From Gammaproteobacteria bacterium (GTDB lineage Bacteria; Pseudomonadota; Gammaproteobacteria; Xanthomonadales; Xanthomonadaceae), in NCBI GenBank assembly GCA_012510865.1, contig JAAZHF010000196.1, forward strand, positions 1 through 8,339: DNA of 8,339 nt, in the 5' to 3' direction. A program made the position numbers and the translations under genes. Shown piece after piece: positions 1 to 5,173 of the stretch (its first letter is position 1; every line of letters begins with the position of its first letter). The notes below the pieces were generated by a model. The model was not told the origin of the DNA. It did no database searches and was given only the letters and a program-made list of their open reading frames with translations.

Positions 1-247
1 CGACGCGCTCCTCCACCACGCGCGCCGCCCGCGGCACCAGCGACTGCAGCAGCGCGGCGCGCAGCGCGGCCGGTCCGACGCTGGCCACCCAGGCGACCTC
101 GATCCTTGGCGGCAGGGCGACGGACCAGGACGGATCCAGCCCGGCCTCGCGATGCGCGAACGCCTGCACCGGTCCGGGCAACCCAGCCACCTCCAGCGGG
201 GCCAGCTTCAGGCGGGTGTTGCCGAGGTCGAACAGCCAGTCGGTCAT
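1..247 (-). CDS. coaX: Type III pantothenate kinase, N-terminal part (cut by left window edge)
   Basis: CoaX phosphorylates pantothenate to 4'-phosphopantothenate, the first step of coenzyme A synthesis, in the cytoplasm. Only the first 82 codons are present. The protein begins MTDWLFDLGNTRLKLAPL, which contains the D-x-G-N-T-x-x-K phosphate-binding signature (Asp7, Asn10, Thr11, Lys14) that opens the ASKHA-fold type III kinases. A WVASV segment follows at residues 53-57, where the family has a conserved beta strand. The remaining two thirds, with the other ATP and substrate motifs, lies beyond the edge. Its ATG (245-247) overlaps the birA stop in an ATGA arrangement with no clear Shine-Dalgarno sequence, so translation is probably coupled to birA. 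The birA-coaX pairing is common in Xanthomonadaceae and other proteobacteria and supports the call. The reading frame is intact to the edge. Confidence 0.9.
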   Translation of the reverse strand, partial: MTDWLFDLGNTRLKLAPLEVAGLPGPVQAFAHREAGLDPSWSVALPPRIEVAWVASVGPAALRAALLQSLVPRAARVVEERV

Positions 248-1284
248 GGCGCCGGCCCGCCGCGCAGGCTCGCCTCGCCGGCGTGGACGTGGCGCTCGAC
301 GCCATCGACCAGGACCCGCAGCGCGCCGTCGGACGCCAGGCCCAGCGCCTCGCCGGCAAACGCGTCCTGTCCGGCGCGCACCTCGACCCGGCGGCCGGCC
401 AGCGCGTCCAGCTCCGCGTACCGGGGCAGGAAGGGCGCGAGGCCCTCGCGATCGAAGCGGTCGAGCGCGGCCACGAGCCCGGCGACCAGCGCGGAGGCGA
501 GCGCGGTCCGCACGGGCATCGCCGGATGACCCAGGCCCGACAGGTCGCACCAGGGCTGGTCGATCGCCCCGGCCGCGGCGCCCGGCATGCGCACGTTGAG
601 GCCCAGGCCGACGACCGCGCGCACCGGACCGGCGTGCTCGCCGCCGCCCTCGACCAGCAGGCCGCCCAGCTTGCGAAGCCCCTGTCCCTCCGCGCCGGCC
701 ACCACGAGGTCGTTCGGCCACTTCAGGCCGACCGCCTCGAAGCCAAGTGCCCGCAGGACCTCCGCCGTGGCGACGCCGGCCACCAGCCCGAGCCCGCCCA
801 GCCTCGCCAGGCCGCCGTCGAACGCGCGCGCCAGCGACAGGTACAGGTTGGCCGCAAGCGGCGAGGCCCAGCCGCGCCCGAGCCGCCCGCGACCCCCGGT
901 CTGGCGCTCGGCGAGCAGCACCGCGACCCCGCGCGCCGGCGTCGGGCGCCGCAGGAGCTCGCTGTTGGTGGAATCGACCGACCAGGCCACTTCGGGCCCA
1001 TGGATGCCGGCGCGCAGGGACGGCGGCAGCGCGGCGATGATCGCCCCGGCGTCGAGCAGGTCCAGCGGCGCCTCCAGCGCGTAGCCCCTCCCCGGTTCGC
1101 CGTCGATGGCGATGCCGGCGGCACGCAGCGCCTCGATCCGCTTCCACACCGCCGCACGCGTGAGCCCGGCCTCGCGGGCCAGCGCGTCGCCGGAGACCGG
1201 GCCCCGGGCGAGTCGCAGCAGCAGGGCCTTCTCCGGATTGGCGTGCGGGTCCGGCGGCGCGATGGCGGGGGCAGGGTCGGGCAT
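244..1284 (-). CDS. birA: Bifunctional biotin-[acetyl-CoA-carboxylase] ligase / biotin operon repressor BirA
   Basis: BirA makes biotinyl-AMP and transfers biotin to the carrier lysine of acetyl-CoA carboxylase. Family members with an N-terminal helix-turn-helix also repress biotin synthesis genes. The 346-residue product has such a winged HTH at about residues 22-70 (SGDALAREAGLTRAAVWKRI), so it is the regulatory class. The catalytic domain follows: STN at 105-107, the biotinyl-AMP loop GRGRLGRGW at 131-139, KWPNDL at 188-193 with the biotin-contacting lysine, KLGGLLVE at 205-212, and VGLGLNVRM at 225-233. A C-terminal SH3-like domain occupies about 293-340. A proline- and alanine-rich leader of about 15 residues precedes the HTH. 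The ATG at 1284 is the first plausible start; there is no Shine-Dalgarno sequence, but a GATAAT hexamer ends 6 bases upstream. The gene is divergent from the small exported-protein gene, and its stop overlaps the coaX start. Confidence 0.96.
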   Translation of the reverse strand: MPDPAPAIAPPDPHANPEKALLLRLARGPVSGDALAREAGLTRAAVWKRIEALRAAGIAIDGEPGRGYALEAPLDLLDAGAIIAALPPSLRAGIHGPEVAWSVDSTNSELLRRPTPARGVAVLLAERQTGGRGRLGRGWASPLAANLYLSLARAFDGGLARLGGLGLVAGVATAEVLRALGFEAVGLKWPNDLVVAGAEGQGLRKLGGLLVEGGGEHAGPVRAVVGLGLNVRMPGAAAGAIDQPWCDLSGLGHPAMPVRTALASALVAGLVAALDRFDREGLAPFLPRYAELDALAGRRVEVRAGQDAFAGEALGLASDGALRVLVDGVERHVHAGEASLRGGPAP

Positions 1285-1290
1285 GCGGCG

Positions 1291-1296
1291 ATTATC
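1291..1296 (-). promoter_or_regulatory. Candidate -10 element for birA (possible leaderless start)
   Basis: On the minus strand the hexamer GATAAT stands out in very GC-rich surroundings and ends 6 bases before the birA ATG. No good -35 hexamer lies 17 bases upstream (GATGCG there). If the hexamer is used, transcription would start at or within a base or two of the start codon. This is inference from position and composition only. Confidence 0.3.
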
Positions 1297-1349
1297 GCCC
1301 GTCCATCGCCGCGCGCATCGCGGCCGCGTGCATGGCGCCGGCGCCGATG

Positions 1350-1355
1350 TATGAT
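1350..1355 (+). promoter_or_regulatory. Candidate -10 element for the small exported protein gene / mtfA
   Basis: TATGAT lies 36 bases before the ATG at 1392, inside the 107-base divergent region (1285-1391). It would place a transcription start near 1362 and give a leader of about 30 bases. No recognisable -35 box lies at the usual distance. A TTGACC at 1363-1368 looks like a -35 hexamer, but nothing resembling a -10 follows it. The prediction is weak. Confidence 0.3.
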
Positions 1356-1391
1356 CCCTGGGTTGACCCGGTCACCGAACAGGCCCCCGCC

Positions 1392-1649
1392 ATGTCCGTC
1401 CGCGCCACCCTTCCCGTGATCCTGCTGTTGCTGGCCTCCCCCGTCGCGGCCCATGAAGCACGCATGGCCGCGGGCGACGGCGACGGCACCTCCTGTTCCG
1501 CCGACTATCCGGCGAACGCCGCGGCCGAGGCCGACCCGGCGCGGGCGAAGCGCACCGAGTCCGAGAAGCCCTCGATCCCCCGCGGCGCCGAATCCGGCGC
1601 GAGCCGGCCCCCGCGCTGGCACAGCTTCCTGCCGGGGATGTTCCGCTAG
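1392..1649 (+). CDS. Small predicted exported protein of unknown function (85 aa)
   Basis: I do not recognise a named family. The product starts MSVRATLPVILLLLASPVAA, a typical signal peptide of about 20 residues: a short basic start, a leucine-rich core and a V-A-A signal-peptidase-I site before His21. The mature part is about 65 residues, low-complexity and probably disordered in the middle (rich in Ala, Glu, Arg, Pro, Ser), with a single Cys35. It ends in an aromatic, basic motif, PPRWHSFLPGMFR, which looks like the constrained part of the protein. The ATG at 1392 is chosen over an upstream in-frame ATG at 1332 because it places the hydrophobic core right at the N-terminus, and because the -10-like TATGAT lies after 1332. 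An AGG about 8 bases upstream is a weak ribosome site. The next gene starts 8 bases after the stop, so the two are probably cotranscribed. Confidence 0.65.
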   Translation: MSVRATLPVILLLLASPVAAHEARMAAGDGDGTSCSADYPANAAAEADPARAKRTESEKPSIPRGAESGASRPPRWHSFLPGMFR

Positions 1650-1657
1650 GCGATGGC

Positions 1658-2407
1658 GTGATCAGGCGCCTCTTCCGGCGCACGCCCCCGGACGTCGCCC
1701 CGGCCACCTGGCAGGCCGTCATCGACCGCGTCCCGTGGGTCGCCGCGCTGGACCACGGGCGCCGCGAACGCCTGCGCCGGCTCTGCGCGCGCTTCCTGCG
1801 CGACAAGGAGATCACTCCGCTGGGCGGACTCGCGCTCGGCGAGGTGGAGCGCGCGATCCTGGCGGCGCTGTGCTGCCTGCCCCTGCTCGAGTTCGGCGCC
1901 GAGGGCCTGCACGGCTGGAGCCAGCTGCTGGTGTATCCGGACGCCTTCCGCGTCGACCGCAGCCACGTCGACGCCGCGGGCGTGATGCACGAATGGGAGG
2001 ACGAGCTGGCCGGCGAGGCCTGGGACCGCGGGCCCCTGGTGCTGTCCTGGGCCGACGTCGGCGCCGACCTGGCCCACCCGCGGGACGGCTGCTGCGTGGC
2101 CGTGCACGAGATGGTGCACAAGCTCGACGCGCTCGACGGCGTGCTCGACGGCACGCCGCCGCTGCCGCGCGACTGGCAGCGCGCCTGGGCACGTGACTTC
2201 CAGGCGGCCTACGACGCGTTCGTCGAGCGCGTCGAGCGCCGGCGGCACGTCGACCTGGATCCCTATGCCGCCGAAGCGCCGGAAGAGTTCTTCGCGGGCT
2301 GCAGCGAGTACCACTTCAGCGACCCGGCCCTGCTCGAGCGCGAGCAGCCGCAGGTCGCCGCGCACCTGCGGCGTCTCTACGGACCCTCTCCCTTCGCCGC
2401 GGGCTGA
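1658..2407 (+). CDS. mtfA: MtfA-family zinc metallopeptidase (M90)
   Basis: The 249-residue product matches the MtfA/YeeI family of cytosolic zinc aminopeptidases. In E. coli MtfA binds the repressor Mlc (DgsA) and so relieves repression of the glucose PTS gene ptsG. The zinc motif is visible as HEMVH (His150, Glu151, His154) within VAVHEMVHKLD, and the distal glutamate ligand is probably Glu210 in APEEFFAGCSEYHF. These spacings and the total length fit the family. Other family-like parts are WSQLLVYPDAF (87-97) and the GPLVLSW segment (125-131). The only in-frame start near the N-terminus is GTG at 1658; TAGG 7-8 bases upstream (the stop of the previous gene) gives a weak ribosome site, so translation may depend on the upstream gene. 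No PTS gene or mlc lies nearby, so the regulatory role known in E. coli cannot be assumed here. The gene is convergent with phoQ. Confidence 0.92.
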   Translation: MIRRLFRRTPPDVAPATWQAVIDRVPWVAALDHGRRERLRRLCARFLRDKEITPLGGLALGEVERAILAALCCLPLLEFGAEGLHGWSQLLVYPDAFRVDRSHVDAAGVMHEWEDELAGEAWDRGPLVLSWADVGADLAHPRDGCCVAVHEMVHKLDALDGVLDGTPPLPRDWQRAWARDFQAAYDAFVERVERRRHVDLDPYAAEAPEEFFAGCSEYHFSDPALLEREQPQVAAHLRRLYGPSPFAAG

Positions 2408-2425
2408 GCGCTACAGCCCCGGCGG
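2397..2425. terminator. Candidate bidirectional hairpin between convergent mtfA and phoQ
   Basis: A perfect 6-bp inverted repeat, GGGCTG (2401-2406) and CAGCCC (2414-2419), has a 7-base loop. It continues with CCGC (2397-2400) against GCGG (2422-2425) after a 2-base bulge. The hairpin contains the mtfA stop (2405-2407) and, in its loop, the phoQ stop (2411-2413). No T-tract follows on either strand, so it is not a classical intrinsic terminator. In a high-GC genome such stems may still act with Rho or protect 3' ends. It is the only structure available to end either transcript here. Confidence 0.4.
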
Positions 2426-3832
2426 CAGGCGCACCAGGAAGCGCGCGCCGCCCAGCTCCGGCGAGGTCCCCACCTCGAGTTCGCCGCGGTAGCCGCGGAC
2501 GATGTCCTGCACGATCGAAAGCCCGATGCCGTGCCCCTGCACGCGCTCGTCGCCGCGCACGCCGCGCTGGAGCACGTGCGCGATGCGCTCGGGGGGGATG
2601 CCCGGGCCGTCGTCGTCCACGGCGAGCAGCAGCCCGGGCCGGCGACGCGGCGCGGTGGCGCCGGCCCGGACCGTGAGCAGCACGCGCGACTCCGCCCACT
2701 TGAACGCGTTTTCCAGCAGGTAGCCGAGCAGCTCCTGCAGGTCGCCCGGCTCGCCGTGGAAGCGCGCCGCCGGCTCGATCTCGAACTCGCACACGGTGCC
2801 GCGCCCGGCGTAGATCTTCTCCAGCCCGCGCACGATCTCCTCGGCATAGGGCTCGATCTCGATGGGCGCGGAAAACAGCTGGTGGCCGGCCGAGGCGCCG
2901 CGGCCGAGCTGGTAGCTCACCAGCTCGTTCATGCGCCGCACCTGGATGGCGACCTCCTCGCGCAGCTCGGCCTCGCTGGCGTCGCTGTCCAGCCGCGTGC
3001 GCAGCACCGCCAGCGGCGTCTTCAGGCTGTGGGCGAGGTCGGCCATGGTGTTGCGCTGGTGCTCGAGGTTGCGCCGTTCGCTCTCGACCAGCGCGTTGAT
3101 GCTCTCGGTAAGCGGCTCGAGCTCCCGCGGGTGCAGCTCGCTCATGCGCTCGGCCTGGCCCAGCTGCACGCGCTTGAGCTCGGCCTCGACGCGTCGCAGC
3201 GGCAGCAGGCTCCAGCGCAGCACCAGCGCCTGCAGCAGCAGCAGGACCAGCCCGGCGATGCCGAGGTAGCCCCAGAGCGCGGCGCGGAAGACGCGCACCT
3301 GCTGCGGCAGGGTGCCGGCGTCCTCCATGATGTAGATCGTGTACGGGAACTCGGCTTCCGGACGCTGCTCCAGGTCCCAGATGAAGCCCTTGCCGTAGCG
3401 CAGCACCTCGCCGTAGCTGCCGTCGGCGCGGGTGATCGGAAGCGGCCCCTCGAAGCGCTCGGTGCCGCCCTCGAGCAGGCCCGACTCGGGCAGCTCGGGG
3501 CCGCGCGCCGACTCGCTCGACCAGCCGCCGCCCGGCAGCACCACCTCGGCGTAGAGGCCGCTGCCCGGGCGGTCGAAGCGCTCGTCGGGCTGGGTGTAGG
3601 GGGGGATCAGGTTGCCGCCGCGGTCGAACTCGATGTCGCCCGCGTAGGCGGAGGCATAGCTGCGCAGGCGGTCACGCTGCAGCTGGCTGGCGACGTCGAC
3701 GAAGGCGCGGTCCAGCGCATAGCCGGCCGCGGCCAGGAAGGCGACCAGGCCCAGGCTCGCGGCCCACAGCTGCCGCGCCTGCAGCGATCGCGGCCGCCAG
3801 GCCAGTCTCCGCTCGCGACGCCCCTGCCCCAC
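2411..3832 (-). CDS. phoQ: PhoQ-type membrane sensor histidine kinase
   Basis: This 473-residue inner-membrane kinase would phosphorylate PhoP, encoded just upstream. The order is: TM1 about 20-42, a periplasmic sensor of about 140 residues (43-185), TM2 about 186-208 (LWGYLGIAGLVLLLLQALVL), a HAMP linker about 209-260, then dimerisation and ATPase domains. The H-box is LAHSLKTPLAVLRTRL with phospho-acceptor His268; the N-box is LLENAFKWA (Asn375); G1 is DDDGPGI (407-413); G2 is GHGIGLSIV (434-441). All kinase motifs are intact. The start is GTG at 3832, supported by a strong AGGGGAGG Shine-Dalgarno sequence (3838-3845) 5 bases upstream. The sensor domain has scattered acidic residues but no run like the EDDDDAE cation patch of E. 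coli PhoQ, so the signal may differ. In Xanthomonas oryzae the homologous PhoPQ has been linked to low calcium and virulence. The symbol follows Xanthomonas usage and rests mainly on the PhoP partner. Confidence 0.88.
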   Translation of the reverse strand: MGQGRRERRLAWRPRSLQARQLWAASLGLVAFLAAAGYALDRAFVDVASQLQRDRLRSYASAYAGDIEFDRGGNLIPPYTQPDERFDRPGSGLYAEVVLPGGGWSSESARGPELPESGLLEGGTERFEGPLPITRADGSYGEVLRYGKGFIWDLEQRPEAEFPYTIYIMEDAGTLPQQVRVFRAALWGYLGIAGLVLLLLQALVLRWSLLPLRRVEAELKRVQLGQAERMSELHPRELEPLTESINALVESERRNLEHQRNTMADLAHSLKTPLAVLRTRLDSDASEAELREEVAIQVRRMNELVSYQLGRGASAGHQLFSAPIEIEPYAEEIVRGLEKIYAGRGTVCEFEIEPAARFHGEPGDLQELLGYLLENAFKWAESRVLLTVRAGATAPRRRPGLLLAVDDDGPGIPPERIAHVLQRGVRGDERVQGHGIGLSIVQDIVRGYRGELEVGTSPELGGARFLVRLPPGL

Positions 3833-3837
3833 GCCTG

Positions 3838-3872
3838 CCTCCCCTGCGCGCCGGGCGCGACCCGCGCGCCCG
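3838..3872 (-). promoter_or_regulatory. phoP-phoQ spacer: 8-bp hairpin next to the phoQ ribosome binding site
   Basis: The 46-base gap between phoP and phoQ holds a perfect 8-bp stem: CGGGCGCG (3852-3859 on the plus strand) pairs with CGCGCCCG (3865-3872) around a 5-base loop. Six bases further along the transcript comes the phoQ Shine-Dalgarno sequence AGGGGAGG (3838-3845), then 5 bases and the GTG start. The hairpin leaves the ribosome site free. It could attenuate transcription or set the PhoP:PhoQ ratio by protecting mRNA ends. The fold is seen in the sequence; the function is inference. Confidence 0.35.
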
Positions 3873-3878
3873 CCGCAC

Positions 3879-4565
3879 TCAGCCCGCGTTGCTGCGCGGG
3901 ATGGCGAAGCGGTAGCCGCGCCCGCGCACGGTCTCGATCGGCTTCAGCGTGCCCTCGGGGTCGAGCTTCTTGCGCAGCCGCCCGATGAAGACCGCGAGCA
4001 CGTTGGAGTCACGGTCGAAGTCCTGCTGGTAGATGTGCTCGGTCAGGTCGGCCTTCGAGACCAGTTCGCCGGCGTGCATCATCAGGTACTCGAGCACCTT
4101 GTACTCGTAGCTGGTGAGGTCGACGTTCTGGCCGTGCACGCTCACCGTCTGCGCGGCGAGGTCGAGCACCACGGCGCCGCACTCCAGGGTCGGCTTGCTC
4201 CAGCCCGCGGCGCGGCGCACCAGCGCGTTGAGGCGGGCGATCAGCTCGTCGACGTGGAACGGCTTGACCAGGTAGTCGTCGGCGCCCTGCTTCAGGCCGT
4301 CGACCTTGTCCTGCCAGCTCGAGCGGGCGGTCAGGATCAGGATCGGGAACTGCTTGCCCTCGTCGCGGAGGGCCTTGACCAGCTCCATGCCGGACATCTT
4401 CGGCAGGCCGAGGTCGATGATGCCCACGTCGAAGGGGACCTCGCGGCCCATGTACAGGCCTTCCTCGCCGTCCTGCGCGGCGTCGACGGCGAAGCCTTCG
4501 CGCTTGAGCCGCGCGGCAAGGGTCTCCCGCAGGGGAGCTTCGTCTTCGACCAGGAGGATTCGCAT
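3879..4565 (-). CDS. phoP: Response regulator PhoP (OmpR/PhoB family)
   Basis: PhoP is the DNA-binding partner of PhoQ. The 228-residue protein has a receiver domain (1-118) with the acidic pocket Glu7/Asp8, phospho-acceptor Asp51 in GIIDLGLPKMSG, Thr79 and Lys101 (LVKPF). The winged-helix domain (about 125-222) contains LTSYEYKVLEYLM, the recognition helix NVLAVFIGRLRKKL and the wing RGRGYRF. The sequence, as I recall it, is nearly that of Xanthomonas PhoP. The ATG at 4565 is chosen because a GGAG (4572-4575) sits 6 bases upstream; a TTG at 4577 would add four residues and absorb that ribosome site, so it is unlikely. The gene follows the PepSY-like gene by 68 bases and precedes phoQ by 46 bases, all on one strand. 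One oddity is Ala191 in the recognition helix, where the family usually has an acidic residue (N-V-x-E/D-V). Confidence 0.96.
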   Translation of the reverse strand: MRILLVEDEAPLRETLAARLKREGFAVDAAQDGEEGLYMGREVPFDVGIIDLGLPKMSGMELVKALRDEGKQFPILILTARSSWQDKVDGLKQGADDYLVKPFHVDELIARLNALVRRAAGWSKPTLECGAVVLDLAAQTVSVHGQNVDLTSYEYKVLEYLMMHAGELVSKADLTEHIYQQDFDRDSNVLAVFIGRLRKKLDPEGTLKPIETVRGRGYRFAIPRSNAG

Positions 4566-4603
4566 CGGTATCTCCAATCAGTCCCCGCGCGCGGCGTCCG
4601 CGG

Positions 4604-4630
4604 CGGAGAGGGGTTGAGGGCTAGGGTGCG
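4604..4630. repeat. G-rich element resembling dispersed proteobacterial intergenic repeats
   Basis: In the 68-base gap between the PepSY-like gene and phoP, the plus strand reads GCGGAGAGGGGTTGAGGG and continues CTAGGGTGCG. Strings of the type GGAGAGGGGTTGGGGTGAGGG are familiar as parts of short dispersed intergenic repeats in Xanthomonadaceae, Pseudomonas and relatives, so this could be a decayed fragment. No second copy exists in the window to prove it. Confidence 0.25.
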
Positions 4631-4633
4631 AAT

Positions 4634-5050
4634 TCAGTCGTCGTCGCTGCGTGTAGGACGCGGCGGACGCCGCGGGCGCGACGTGGGATCGTCCATGTAC
4701 ACGCGGACCCGACCGCGCTCGTCGACCACTTTCACCCGGTTGATGTCGCGGCCCTCGAAGGGCACGCGTTCGGCGCTCAGCACCTGGCCCCCGGTGCGGC
4801 TCTGCACCCGGCGGACCGAGTCGGCCAGCGCGTCCTGGCGCCAGCGCCGGGCGTCCTGGGCTTCGCGGGCCTCGCGGGCCACGGGGCGCGGGGGCGGCGC
4901 CTGCCGCATCCGCTGCTGTTCGGCAGCGCGCGGCGGCGGCCCACCCCGGCCCTGGCGCCGCCCGTCCTCCGCATGCGCGACACCCGCCACCGCGAAGGCG
5001 GCGGCGAGTGCGAGCGCGGGAAACCGGCGACGGGGGGTCATGGGGGCCAT
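4634..5050 (-). CDS. Exported PepSY-like domain protein, first gene of the phoPQ cluster
   Basis: The 138-residue product begins with a signal peptide of about 27 residues: MAPMTPRRRF, a hydrophobic core of Ala, Leu and Val, and an A-H-A cleavage site before Glu28. A proline-, arginine- and glutamine-rich, probably unfolded linker follows (28-70). A compact segment at about 72-121 (ALADSVRRVQSRTGGQVLSA, then a pair of short strands ending RVKVVDERGRVRVYMDDP) has the helix-plus-two-strand pattern of PepSY domains. The tail is basic then acidic (RPRRPPRPTRSDDD). PepSY proteins are often encoded beside two-component systems and are proposed to act outside the membrane as peptidase inhibitors or modulators. 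With PhoQ's sensor in the same compartment, a modulating role is plausible but unproven. The start could be the ATG at 5050 or the in-frame ATG at 5041; neither has a good ribosome site. Confidence 0.8.
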   Translation of the reverse strand: MAPMTPRRRFPALALAAAFAVAGVAHAEDGRRQGRGGPPPRAAEQQRMRQAPPPRPVAREAREAQDARRWRQDALADSVRRVQSRTGGQVLSAERVPFEGRDINRVKVVDERGRVRVYMDDPTSRPRRPPRPTRSDDD

Positions 5051-5173
5051 TCATCCGAGAATACAGAAAGTCACGCACGCCCACAGCCGGCGGCGGCGGC
5101 GGGGGTGTGCGGACGATTCTCGGCAGGGCGCGGTGAATTACCCCTTAACTTTTCCTCCACGCGCGCCTCGCGT
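5051..5173 (-). promoter_or_regulatory. Intergenic region upstream of the PepSY-phoP-phoQ cluster: candidate promoter
   Basis: This 123-base gap follows dusA and should hold the promoter of the cluster. Two things stand out on the minus strand. First, TATTCT (5058-5063) could be a -10 box 7 bases before the ATG at 5050, without a recognisable -35. Second, an AT-rich patch at 5135-5156 contains AAAAGTTAAGGGGTAATTC, the most AT-rich stretch of the gap and a plausible activator site. It does not match the enteric PhoP box (two GTTTA half-sites 11 bases apart). Between them lie a GCC repeat and a weak stem (5107-5111 with 5074-5078) that might end the dusA transcript, though no good T-tract follows. 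Confidence 0.35.

Noticed and set aside
1332..1391. N-terminal extension of the small exported protein to the ATG at 1332
   Set aside because: It would bury the signal peptide 20 residues in, and the candidate promoter hexamer lies inside it.
106..1419. 437-codon open frame on the plus strand opposite birA
   Set aside because: It is antisense to a clear birA. The translation is low-complexity Arg/Ala/Gly/Pro, as expected when a GC-rich gene with G/C third positions is read in reverse.
2531..3988. 485-codon open frame on the plus strand opposite phoQ
   Set aside because: Same artefact: it mirrors phoQ, has no recognisable domain and crosses the phoQ-phoP junction.
4566..4577. Upstream TTG start for phoP adding MEIP
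   Set aside because: The GGAG ribosome site (4572-4575) would lie inside the coding region; the ATG at 4565 has ideal spacing and gives the usual MRILLVEDE start.
4578..5084. Minus-strand frame of 168 codons overlapping the PepSY gene
   Set aside because: Composition is Arg/Pro/Gly noise, while the other frame has a signal peptide and a PepSY-like fold.
5074..5111. Intrinsic terminator for dusA
   Set aside because: The stem is only 5+3 bp with a mismatch and a 20-base loop, followed by a mixed TGACTTTCTGT tract; too weak to list separately.
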